Shown here in pieces: positions 25,822 to 34,671 of a stretch of 64,000 nucleotides of DNA. Origin of the DNA: a virus; IMG/VR virus record IMGVR_UViG_3300042898_006838, positions 1 to 64,000 of that record, one strand, 5' to 3'. The translations under genes and the position numbers were made by a program. The number at the start of each line of letters is the position of its first letter. Position 1 is the first letter of the stretch. The notes under the pieces are model-generated. The model searched no databases and was not told the DNA's origin. It worked only from the letters and a program-made list of their open reading frames with translations.

Positions 25822-28800
25822 CTCGTGACTTCCTTGGCTTCCTGTTTCTGTCTCCTGGCCGCATCTCGACGCCTCTTTATGTCACTGGCAGCGGCCTTGT
25901 TGAAGCCCGCTCTCGTCTCCCCGAGCACGCGTGTGCTCGTCTCGTTGCCTCGCAGCTGGTCCGCAAGCCTCTCCGCCTTCAACGCCGGACCAAAGGTCGT
26001 GAGCTTCGAGCGGTAAGCGACGATGCGCTGCAACATCTGGCCGTTGGCTGTCGAGGCGCTGGCTTTCATTTGCGCCACCTCCTGGACGTCACCGCTTTTC
26101 AGCGCCAAAACCAACTTGTCCATACCTGCGCTCTTGGCGTTGTCTATGAGCTTATCCAGGGCCTCAAGCCCGCCCAGCCCCGTCAACAGCGCGTTGAGCG
26201 TGATCTGCAGGGCTCCAATAGCCAAAGCCACGGCCCCCGCGCTGGCCGACATAAGCGCCGCCACCTGCCCGATGTCTTCCGGACGGCCTTGAAGCACGCG
26301 GCAGAGACGGGCGTTGAAGAGCTTGAGGTGACGCTCCAGGTCCATGATCCATGTCTCGAAAGGCAGATCCCACGTCGTCTCCGGCACCAGGGACAGGATC
26401 AGGTCGGTGACAGCATCTGACGTCAGGACGCATACGTCCACGCCCGCGCTATAGGCCCTCGGCGTTCCCGGGGCCGCGATGGTGAAGGTGATGCCGGTAC
26501 CGCTGCTCACAGCCGAGGTGTAGAGCATTTCGTCTTTGCCGATGTACAGCTTGGCGCCGGGAGGAACGGGAGATAGTGGAATCAGAGGCACGAGCAGGGG
26601 AGGCTTGCTCGGGTCATCGAACTCAGCTCGTAGGATCGTGGATCCAGGTGGCACGACGTCAGGGTCCACCCGCGTCTTGACGCTGGTTGTCGGCGTCGGG
26701 AATGACGTAAGGGTTCCGGGAATGATCTGCAGTGTCGGAGACACGTCAAGCCTCTGCAGGCCATGGTTCTTGGTCGTCGCCGCCGACAAGTTGAACTGCC
26801 AGGTCTCGGCGTCGGCGAGCAGCTGAACGCTGACCACGTCCAAGATCTCCTGCGGCGCACGAGACAGCGAGAAGCGGCGCATCGTCGATGTCACGGGCTC
26901 GCTGACGGCCAGGCTGACGATGACGTGAACGGTGACGCCGTTGTCCACGGCCATGCCGGGCGTGAAGGACACGGACGAGGCTGAAACAGCCGTCACCGTC
27001 GCACGCTGACTGCCGATGGCGATGACGTCGCCGACGCCAATCTCGCTCGTGAACCTGGTCTTCGCCCCTACCCCGTCCCAGACGATGTCGGAGCCGGTGC
27101 AGTTGATGGCCCCGGCCATCGTGGTCGAGCTGTCGAAGTCGATGGTCCGCGCGTCGACGACGGCTGAGACCTGGCCGTAGACCTGGGTCCGCGGATATCG
27201 CCCCTGGACCTGGATCTGGAGCCCAACGTCGCCGGGCTCGAACATGGCCGCCGCCGTCTTCAGCCGCTGCCTGTTGCCTGGCGTCGTAACCTGGCCCCAG
27301 ACATTTCCGTCCAGGCGCGAGAGCCGGCGCGTGGACTCGCCGGTGTCGACCATGGCCCTGCAGACCAGAGGCAGGCTCGCTCCGCCGGGCGTCAGAGCCG
27401 AGATCCTCAGCTCCTCAACCTGCCTAGCCGCCAGCCTGGCGGTGAAGAACATCGAGGCTGGAGCCGTGGTCGCCGGAACCTTGACGAGAGTGACGTTGTC
27501 GACGGCGCCGTTGTGGTAGTCGGCGCTGAGCACGATATTCGTCGGTGATCCGATGTTGTCTACGGACACGACGGTTACGGGCGTGTCGTTCTCGTCGTCG
27601 CTGATGACCAGAAGGTCGCCTGGCCCTACCGAGGCCCCGAAGTTGAAGGCGGTGTTCGTCGCATGTCTGATCTCGGACAGGGACCCGGCGACGATCTTGA
27701 ATCGTTCCGCCGGAAGCCTGATGTCAGGCCGGTAGAGAGCGGTCTTGCGCTTGTCGGCGATGGTGCCTGTGACCTGAGGCTTGTGGTCCATGCCCGAGTA
27801 CGGCGACGACAGGCTGAAGACGTAGTCGCCGGTGACGGCGTCGAAGGTGCTGGAGCTGTAGTTCAGGCGGTGACGATGCTCGCCTTCGCCGCCGACATTC
27901 AGCGACCCGCTGCCGCCGCTGATCTCAGACCGCTGCTGGTACACGTCCGTGAACGTGTCGCGATGCTGACCGGTGACGGTGGCCGTCAGGCCGCTGCCAT
28001 GTGGAACCGCCGACGGCAGGTCGATGAGCGTGAAGACGTGTTCGGCTCCGTCGACGACGAACGAGGAGTAGCGCAGTGTCTCAGCCCACGGCGCCAGCGG
28101 CTCCAGGGTCAGGGAGCCGACGGGAGCGATAGGGTTTGACAGCGACACGGTGAGCCGGACTTCGCTGTCTCCCGGAGCCACGGACTGCGAGATCAGGGCC
28201 TGAACGGTTGGAGCCGGGGCCGTGATCACGCGCGTCACGTTCTGGCGCGGGAATCTCGCGGACACCTGGCTCTGCCCAGATGACAGCGGTGCGCTGAGGA
28301 TCAGCTGCGCCTCTCTATCAGGCCTCTGGATCTCTGGGGTCAACTCGGCGGCAGGATCAATGGCTGGCGGGAGAAGACTCAGGCAGACGCGACCGAATTT
28401 CTCGACCCGTGGCTTGATGGCTCCGAGGTTGGAATCCACGGCCAGAGACAACTCCAGCATCCCCTGTCCACCGCAGAAGTTGTCCATGCGCAGGCCGCAA
28501 GACGACAGCAGGCTGTTGGCCAGCACCAGGTCGTCGGGAACCTCGCCGATGATTCTCACCGTCGACTTCAGAGTCGGCAGCGGCGTCGTCACCTGCTTGA
28601 GGAACTTGTCCATGAGATTGAGACGACTCTGCACCTCTCGACCCAGGGCCTGCAGGGGACCGACAGCCAGGTCCTGGATGGCGCTCTGGATGTCGAGGAC
28701 GAAGCTCTCGCTCGTCGCCGCCGTCAGCACGGTGACGACGGCACTCAGACGCTCCAGGGCCCGAGCCGCTTTTTCCCTGGTCTTCTGGCTGACGTCCAGT

Positions 28801-29636
28801 GACGACATGGTCGTGCACAGAGCGATGTTGCCGATGCTGGCTAGGACGTCATCCTTCACCTTCTGGCTGCCGTCAGCCAGTCCAGACTGAGCTCGTCCCG
28901 AGCGCTGCCTGTCACTACCCGTGTTCAGGGACACGCGCGGGGCGGTCAGGGACAGGCCGACCTGGTCGTCTGGCGGCGGACCGCCTGCCCCCGACTCAAG
29001 GACACGGCCTGGGACCGGTCCGACCTGAGGCCTGACGGCTGACAGCCCGTCGGGGCTGTTGTCTTCCTCGCCGGCCTGACGGCGGGCGGCTCGTCGCCTG
29101 GCCTCTGATGACCGGAGCTCGGCAACGGCGGCGTCAATCTCGTCCTTGAAGGCTGAACTGCTGTCCCTGATGGCCTCAAGGTCTTCACGTTTCGGCGGAG
29201 TCAGCAGCCCGGCGGCGGCGGCGATTGAAATTTTAGCCGTCTCGCTGAGAATGGTCTGAGACAGGGCCTGAAGCTCGTCGAGGATCTCGATGGCCTCGCG
29301 AAGCGTAGCAGCCAAGGCAATATTGACGTCGCCGCTGATCATGGTCATGAACGCTGACTGGATGTCGGCGAAGATGTCGTCGAAGAGTGTTGACGACCCT
29401 GGGCTCGTGCTGGGGATGTTGACGGAGACAGCGTAGTCACCGGCGTCGATAGCCCCTGGCTCCACGGCATCTACGGCCTGATGACCTTGGGTGGCAAGCT
29501 GCTCCCCTGCCAGGCTCGTTTCCTGATCCACTCTCAACGCCAGAGCATCGGCCTCCGTGTCGGCAAGTATCCTGTCGGCGCTTTCATTGACCAGGACCCC
29601 GAGCTCGTCTCGGCTCATGTTGTCGACCGGCTTCAA
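25818..29636 (-). CDS. Very large baseplate/tail structural protein (1272 aa)
   Basis: The N-terminal ~380 residues are mostly helical, with possible coiled coils (LREAIEILDELQALSQTILS, RALERLSAVVTVLTAATSES) and a basic, proline-rich linker (EARRRAARRQAGEEDNSPDG). From about 400 on the protein is beta-rich with Ig- or module-like segments. These include a region of the recurring type (EIGVGDVIAIGSQRATVTAV) and the C-terminal helical part (KLIDNAKSAGMDKLVLALKS...RRRDAARRQKQEAKEVTR). It overlaps both neighbours by ATGA. It sits between the sigma-like gene and the gp25-like gene, so a central baseplate role is likely, but no family is recognised. Confidence 0.65.
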   Translation of the reverse strand: MKPVDNMSRDELGVLVNESADRILADTEADALALRVDQETSLAGEQLATQGHQAVDAVEPGAIDAGDYAVSVNIPSTSPGSSTLFDDIFADIQSAFMTMISGDVNIALAATLREAIEILDELQALSQTILSETAKISIAAAAGLLTPPKREDLEAIRDSSSAFKDEIDAAVAELRSSEARRRAARRQAGEEDNSPDGLSAVRPQVGPVPGRVLESGAGGPPPDDQVGLSLTAPRVSLNTGSDRQRSGRAQSGLADGSQKVKDDVLASIGNIALCTTMSSLDVSQKTREKAARALERLSAVVTVLTAATSESFVLDIQSAIQDLAVGPLQALGREVQSRLNLMDKFLKQVTTPLPTLKSTVRIIGEVPDDLVLANSLLSSCGLRMDNFCGGQGMLELSLAVDSNLGAIKPRVEKFGRVCLSLLPPAIDPAAELTPEIQRPDREAQLILSAPLSSGQSQVSARFPRQNVTRVITAPAPTVQALISQSVAPGDSEVRLTVSLSNPIAPVGSLTLEPLAPWAETLRYSSFVVDGAEHVFTLIDLPSAVPHGSGLTATVTGQHRDTFTDVYQQRSEISGGSGSLNVGGEGEHRHRLNYSSSTFDAVTGDYVFSLSSPYSGMDHKPQVTGTIADKRKTALYRPDIRLPAERFKIVAGSLSEIRHATNTAFNFGASVGPGDLLVISDDENDTPVTVVSVDNIGSPTNIVLSADYHNGAVDNVTLVKVPATTAPASMFFTARLAARQVEELRISALTPGGASLPLVCRAMVDTGESTRRLSRLDGNVWGQVTTPGNRQRLKTAAAMFEPGDVGLQIQVQGRYPRTQVYGQVSAVVDARTIDFDSSTTMAGAINCTGSDIVWDGVGAKTRFTSEIGVGDVIAIGSQRATVTAVSASSVSFTPGMAVDNGVTVHVIVSLAVSEPVTSTMRRFSLSRAPQEILDVVSVQLLADAETWQFNLSAATTKNHGLQRLDVSPTLQIIPGTLTSFPTPTTSVKTRVDPDVVPPGSTILRAEFDDPSKPPLLVPLIPLSPVPPGAKLYIGKDEMLYTSAVSSGTGITFTIAAPGTPRAYSAGVDVCVLTSDAVTDLILSLVPETTWDLPFETWIMDLERHLKLFNARLCRVLQGRPEDIGQVAALMSASAGAVALAIGALQITLNALLTGLGGLEALDKLIDNAKSAGMDKLVLALKSGDVQEVAQMKASASTANGQMLQRIVAYRSKLTTFGPALKAERLADQLRGNETSTRVLGETRAGFNKAAASDIKRRRDAARRQKQEAKEVTR

Positions 29637-30322
29637 AGGAAACGCTCCATCTTCGAGGCCACGGCGCTACGCAGCTGGCTGATCTTGCTCTGGCTGAAGC
29701 CTGTGAGCCTGGCCATGTCCTTGCCGCTGGAAACCTTCTTGCGTCCGTGGGTGCCGGTGGTGAACTCGTAGACGATCTTCTCCTCCGGCGTCAGCTCGTA
29801 CCATATGTCATCGAGGACGGCCTGCTGCCGGCCGCCGACCATGTCCTTGTCCTGCGGGTCCACGAAGCCGCTGCCCATGACGTCCATGCGCAGGCTGCGC
29901 TGCATCGTCAGCACGGCCTTTGGGTTCCAGGACAGGGCGTCGGCGAGCTCACTGGTCGTCGCCGGCCGGCCCTTGGCGCTGGACAGGTCGCCGCTCACGC
30001 GCGTGAACACGCCGATGGACTGGGCCCTGGCTTCCGGGATCGTGGCGATGTTGCTCCTGGCAATGGAGAAGCGGTTAAGGCGCCTGAGGTTGGTGAAGAC
30101 ATAGGTTCGGAAACTGGCACCGGCCGTTGACTTGAAGCCATCAGCGCTGGTCACCAGGATCTTGTCCGCCTCGCTCTCGATCAGGGCCGTGCTGACGCTG
30201 TTGCTGCGGTACTTGTTGACCTGGCTCTGGGTCAGAGGACGGAGCCTTCGACGCAGCTCGTTGAGAGCCGCTAGGTCCTTTTTCATCTTCCATCTGGCGA
30301 CCAGGGCCTCGTCACTGTCCAC
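29633..30322 (-). CDS. Sigma-70-family-like RNA polymerase sigma factor
   Basis: The 229-residue protein has the plan of a small sigma factor. Residues about 30-95 fit region 2, including GASFRTYVFTNLRRLNRF, where sigma factors contact the core enzyme and the -10 element. Residues 95-145 fit region 3 (ATIPEARAQSIGVFTRVSGD, then GRPATTSELADALSW). Residues 175-229 fit region 4, with a helix-turn-helix ARLTGFSQSKISQLRSAV. Sigma-like factors of this style occur in large phages and direct late transcription. It lies inside the baseplate operon with an ATGA overlap to the 1272-residue gene, so it would be made with late proteins. It may serve the phage's own RNA polymerase (beta gene at 61786) or redirect the host enzyme. 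Confidence 0.75.
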   Translation of the reverse strand: MDSDEALVARWKMKKDLAALNELRRRLRPLTQSQVNKYRSNSVSTALIESEADKILVTSADGFKSTAGASFRTYVFTNLRRLNRFSIARSNIATIPEARAQSIGVFTRVSGDLSSAKGRPATTSELADALSWNPKAVLTMQRSLRMDVMGSGFVDPQDKDMVGGRQQAVLDDIWYELTPEEKIVYEFTTGTHGRKKVSSGKDMARLTGFSQSKISQLRSAVASKMERFL

Positions 30323-30325
30323 TGG

Positions 30326-33199
30326 CTACCCCCGAAAAGGTGTGTTGCCGTTCATGAGTTTTGTCATGGCCTCTACCAGGCTCTGAATTTCCGGCCTAAA
30401 AGCGTTGCCAGTGTAGCTGGTTTTCGTAACGTCGCGGACCGTAGATTTGAGGACCTGCGTCATCAGCTGTCGCTCGGTGACCATACTTCGGTCCGTGAAC
30501 TGCTTCACAAACAGGTCAGCGGCATCCGGGCTTCGGTCCAGGAGACCTTGGTAGTGGCCGACGACAGTGCGCGGCAGAACGTCCTCGCTCCCGACCGGCG
30601 TGCCGATGGCCTTGTTGTAGTGCACGGTACTCCCGGTGGCCAGCGATGTGCGACTGCCGTACTCGTAGGGCATGGCGCCACAGCCAAGGATCAGGCGGTA
30701 GAGCTTGTCCACGGGCCTGTCGACGTCTCCATCCAGGCCCTTGCCGTTCTTGAACCTCTCGGGAACGTCGTAGTGCTCGGACTCGTGACTGTTCGTGGGA
30801 ACGAGAGAGGACATGTAGTAGGCAGGGAATGAACTCTTCTCCGGGTCCGGGACCTTGTGCGGCCTGCTCTCGCTTCCGTCTTCAGTACCACCGTCCTTGA
30901 ACGCCTCTTTGCCGCCGATCCAGGCATAAGGATCTCCCTCGTCCCAGAACCGTGGAGCGGTGACGGACACGGACGTCGAGGCGTTGCCGCCGCCTCCGCC
31001 GACGGAGATGGAGTGGGTGACGGAGGTGATGAGTCCGATGATGCTGCGGTTGCTGTCTACGACCAGGGTCGGAAATCCAGCTACGGGTCTGGGGTTGAAT
31101 GGCAACTCAAACCTTGGAAGTGACCTCGTCTGGTACCGGCGCCAGAGGAATTCTGTCTCCACGATCTTGGTCATGTACCGGCGGACAGCCGCTTCGTCAT
31201 CATTCCTGGCGATGATGCTGTGAGCCCTGGCCGTGTCGTCGTCGAAGTCGACGACGATTCCTGAAAGCTGTTCTTCCGGCGTCAGGTACGCCCAGTCCGT
31301 GAACGCGCCTGTACCACCTTTTTCTTCGACGATGCTCTGCTCTTCGCTTTCAGCCACCAAGCTCTGCCCAGAGTCGTCGCTGTTCGGCTCCACGGCCTCT
31401 GGAAGAAGGCCGACGAAGACGTGCTTGCCTTTGACCAACTTGCTCGTGCCCGTGGCGTTGAGGATCGCCAGCGGATTACTGGGTACGCCGTTCTTGATGT
31501 ACTCGAAGTGCAGGTGCTTGCCAGTGACGCGTCCGCTTTGACCCATGACACCGATGATCTGTCCGCTCTCTACGGTAGCACCGGTGACGACGTTGGCCGG
31601 GATGGATCCCGGTTTCAAGTGGAAGTAGTTCGTACGCACGCCGTTGGCGTGGTCGATGTTCACCTGGTAGCCGGCAAACGACGTCGGGCTGGCGATGCCG
31701 GCGAAGGATACGATGCCTTTGTCGATGGCTCTGATCTTCACATTCCCGGACGCCGAGAGATCAATGCCTTGGTGATTGGCAACCTTGCCAGTCGTTGGGT
31801 GTATTCGGCTTCCGAAGCCACTGGTCTCCTGGTACGCACCGATGATCGGAGAGCTCATGCCGGCACGTGCTACGGATGGCACGGCTCCGGCCGGGATCAC
31901 GGCGCTGGATCCGAAGTTGCCGGGCCCGAAGTACATGTCATAGACGCCCTCTTCCATGGCGATGGTGGTGATGAAGCGTGTGGGCTCCGCCATCAGGTCT
32001 CGCTGCATACCGAAGCTGGTGGTGTCGCGAGGGAAGATGACGTTACATCGAGGGATGGCTGCGAACCTGGTGTCTGGAAGGCACAGGTACTGGGCCAGCA
32101 GCGGCTTGGTCTCCAGACCCTCGTCGACGGTAGCAGCCTTGACTCCGCCGCTGACCGCGTCCAGGCGCACCAACTCGTCACGCAGCGACTGCAGCGTCTT
32201 GACCAGTGAGTCAAGATTCTGATCTTCGATGTCGACGGTGGCGTCGGCAAAGGCCTGTTTTACGTCAGCGTCTATCTCACCGTTGCTGGTCTCGGACGTG
32301 ATCGTGATCGACACCTGGTCCTCAACGCCGAGACCACCAGCCGACAGCACCTGCTTGATCTGGCTCTGGACCTCATCTGTAAACTTTCCTACCAGCTGAG
32401 GAGCCGTAGGAGTCCCGTCCTCGACGAGGCGTGGCTGTGGATTGCAGATTATCTGGTACCGAAACACGGCCAGTGTGTTCTCGATGATCTGCATCAGCGA
32501 CGTCTGACCGCTGACGCTGAGGACATCGTTTTTCATCACCGACAGCAGGTTTTCTCGACTCAGTAGCAGGTCAATGTTCTCATCTTTCGGCGACATCCAA
32601 CGCGCGTCGAGGAGCAGGTTGGCATTGGCTTTGTTGAAGAAGACGTTTCCGTTCGGCTCCTTCATCGACTCGTTCATGACGTTGACGGCCACGGACTGAT
32701 GGCTCTTGTCGCTGTTGGCGGCAAAGACTTGTTCGAGACGCGATGACAGGCTTGCACCTGACACGGGTGCGTCGATGCCCACGGACCCACTGTTGCCGAA
32801 GAAGGCGTTGATGCGGGTGGCGGCAATAGGGGCCGGGAATCCGCCGCGGCTGGTGTCGTAGTAGTAGAGCTTCATCTGCTCCCAGTACGTGGAGTAGCCA
32901 GCGCAATGGAATGACAGGTTCCTGCTCGACGGCGTCTTGGAGAAGCTGTCACCCACGATCTCGCCCTCGAAGAGCAGCGGCCAGTCGTCTTCGTCGTGGT
33001 TCTCGCGGATATCTAGGTCACTGTAGAAGACATGGACGCGCGCGCGCTTGAACCCCTCGTACTCGATTCCGGGCACAGGTGGGACGGTGAGGCTGGCCTC
33101 GGAGTTCTTGCTGTTGGATCCGCTGACGCTGACGGAGCTGACCTTGCTGACCAAGATACCTTCGATGAAGACGCGGAGCTGGATGTGGTCTGTTCTCAC
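30326..33199 (-). CDS. Tail hub (gpD-like) protein with an inserted M23 peptidase
   Basis: The 957-residue protein starts like tail hub proteins (HIQLRVFIEGILVSKVSSVS, then ARVHVFYSDLDIRENHDED and LLFEGEIVGDSFSK). Residues about 455-580 are an M23 zinc metallopeptidase domain: SGFGSRIHPTTGK, H476/D480 in HQGID, H527 in YFHL, and H562/H564 in HLHF, all the expected zinc and catalytic residues. M23 enzymes cut peptide cross-links in peptidoglycan, so this is the likely cell-wall-piercing enzyme of the tail. The hub fold resumes after about residue 640. It lies between the degenerate-M23 gene and the sigma-like gene. Confidence 0.85.
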   Translation of the reverse strand: MRTDHIQLRVFIEGILVSKVSSVSVSGSNSKNSEASLTVPPVPGIEYEGFKRARVHVFYSDLDIRENHDEDDWPLLFEGEIVGDSFSKTPSSRNLSFHCAGYSTYWEQMKLYYYDTSRGGFPAPIAATRINAFFGNSGSVGIDAPVSGASLSSRLEQVFAANSDKSHQSVAVNVMNESMKEPNGNVFFNKANANLLLDARWMSPKDENIDLLLSRENLLSVMKNDVLSVSGQTSLMQIIENTLAVFRYQIICNPQPRLVEDGTPTAPQLVGKFTDEVQSQIKQVLSAGGLGVEDQVSITITSETSNGEIDADVKQAFADATVDIEDQNLDSLVKTLQSLRDELVRLDAVSGGVKAATVDEGLETKPLLAQYLCLPDTRFAAIPRCNVIFPRDTTSFGMQRDLMAEPTRFITTIAMEEGVYDMYFGPGNFGSSAVIPAGAVPSVARAGMSSPIIGAYQETSGFGSRIHPTTGKVANHQGIDLSASGNVKIRAIDKGIVSFAGIASPTSFAGYQVNIDHANGVRTNYFHLKPGSIPANVVTGATVESGQIIGVMGQSGRVTGKHLHFEYIKNGVPSNPLAILNATGTSKLVKGKHVFVGLLPEAVEPNSDDSGQSLVAESEEQSIVEEKGGTGAFTDWAYLTPEEQLSGIVVDFDDDTARAHSIIARNDDEAAVRRYMTKIVETEFLWRRYQTRSLPRFELPFNPRPVAGFPTLVVDSNRSIIGLITSVTHSISVGGGGGNASTSVSVTAPRFWDEGDPYAWIGGKEAFKDGGTEDGSESRPHKVPDPEKSSFPAYYMSSLVPTNSHESEHYDVPERFKNGKGLDGDVDRPVDKLYRLILGCGAMPYEYGSRTSLATGSTVHYNKAIGTPVGSEDVLPRTVVGHYQGLLDRSPDAADLFVKQFTDRSMVTERQLMTQVLKSTVRDVTKTSYTGNAFRPEIQSLVEAMTKLMNGNTPFRG

Positions 33200-34656
33200 G
33201 AGCGTCGCTCCACGGTCAGGTAGAAGTATGATGGTCGAACAGTACGACGGCCGAACCCGGATGACGGCATCTTGGTGACGGAGAATGACACGTCTTCACC
33301 CGTCGAACGGCCAATCAACTGACCGGGTTCTATGACCAGACCCGAGACCAGCTCGTCTATCACGGACACGGGCTCCAGGCGCATGGCCATGCCCGTGTCC
33401 GTGGACACGACCACGAAACGGCCACGCGGCGTCCGGCCGGCCTCGGTCACGCGACCGCGAACGGGCGACAAGATCTCGCGTCCGGGCAGGCACGACATCA
33501 GGTCCGACCTGGATCCGTTTTGCCCCCAAACCGAGATGAGTCTGCCGTGTGGCACGGGCTGAACCGTCCGCGGACCAAAGTCACCTGGCACCGGGATGTA
33601 TTCAGGCTCCACCTCCGCAGACGCGATGACGGCCGCTGGCACCGCGCTGGCACTGGCTAGCGGGTCGTACGGCACGTACTGGGGAACAAGAGATATGACT
33701 TCCCTGACCACGAACAGGGTGTAGAAGTATTTCGTGCCGTTTTCGACTTCGACGTCGTTGTGCGACCTCGACAACCCCTGGTACACGAGTTCGCCATCCC
33801 CGGGAGTCAGCGGATATCCGGCTGTTGAACGTCTGAGTTCAAAGCGTTCGACCCTTAGCGACGGGTTCGTGGTCCAGTAGAGGCTGACCATGGTGTCGAG
33901 ACCGCTGATAGCGAAGAGTCTAGGCGTCTCTACAATTCCTTCGTCGGTGTTGAACTGCCAGCTGGAGCTGGCTGTGTTGCCACCGTTGTCCGCCACGGCT
34001 ACGGCCACGGTGTAGACCTCGAAGTAGAGCAGAGGCTGAAGGCCGAAGACATCTACATGCACGCCGTCGACGATGGACGTGATCGATCCCGTGTACCCGG
34101 TCTGAAAGACGCCGTTGACCACGGCCGCGCTGACGAAGTCATCGCCGTTGATGAAGACGTTGACGGTGGCCGGATTGATCCCGGAGCCGTTGACGTCCAT
34201 GGCGTCGAAAGAGACGTGCGAGGACACGGGGACGGAGAAGGAGCCGGGGACAGGGAGCTTGTTGACGATCGTCGGCGGCTTTAAGTCGCCGGTGGCAAAG
34301 TTCCACGATGAGCTGGCGCTGTTGGCGATGGCCGCGCTGTCCTGCACGAAGACTGAGACCGAGATCGAAGACAGACTCTGGAAGTCGGCGCTGGGGTTGA
34401 TCTCGACGTGAAAACCATCAACCACCGGCGTGATGGCCGCGAGGAAGCCGAGCTGCGTGACTCCGTTGACCAGGGCCGGGGTGCCGTCGACGTCGACTTC
34501 CAGGGTCGCGATGTTGATCCCAGATCCCTCGTCCATGACATCGAACGAGACGTTGACGGACTCGGGTACGTTGAGAGACGCGGGGGCCGGCGACCTGTTC
34601 ACGATCGTCGGCGCCACGATGTCGCTGTCGAACTCGCCGATGAAGACTTCTGGCAT
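33196..34656 (-). CDS. Ig-rich tail protein with a degenerate M23-like C-terminal domain
   Basis: The 486-residue protein has two similar bacterial Ig-like domains (residues about 13-122 and 126-236, each opening with APTIVNRSP or PPTIVNKLP), an FN3-like domain (about 244-325), and a C-terminal part (about 385-470) with the strand pattern of M23/LytM: REILSPVRGRVTEAGRTPRG, then VIEPGQLIGRSTG. The two M23 histidine sites are missing: the HxxxD region reads GSRSD, and the HxH site reads DVS. It is therefore probably non-catalytic and may bind cell wall or the adjacent hub peptidase. It overlaps the hub gene by ATGA. Confidence 0.7.
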   Translation of the reverse strand: MPEVFIGEFDSDIVAPTIVNRSPAPASLNVPESVNVSFDVMDEGSGINIATLEVDVDGTPALVNGVTQLGFLAAITPVVDGFHVEINPSADFQSLSSISVSVFVQDSAAIANSASSSWNFATGDLKPPTIVNKLPVPGSFSVPVSSHVSFDAMDVNGSGINPATVNVFINGDDFVSAAVVNGVFQTGYTGSITSIVDGVHVDVFGLQPLLYFEVYTVAVAVADNGGNTASSSWQFNTDEGIVETPRLFAISGLDTMVSLYWTTNPSLRVERFELRRSTAGYPLTPGDGELVYQGLSRSHNDVEVENGTKYFYTLFVVREVISLVPQYVPYDPLASASAVPAAVIASAEVEPEYIPVPGDFGPRTVQPVPHGRLISVWGQNGSRSDLMSCLPGREILSPVRGRVTEAGRTPRGRFVVVSTDTGMAMRLEPVSVIDELVSGLVIEPGQLIGRSTGEDVSFSVTKMPSSGFGRRTVRPSYFYLTVERRS

Positions 34657-34671
34657 CAGCGTCTCACTTTG

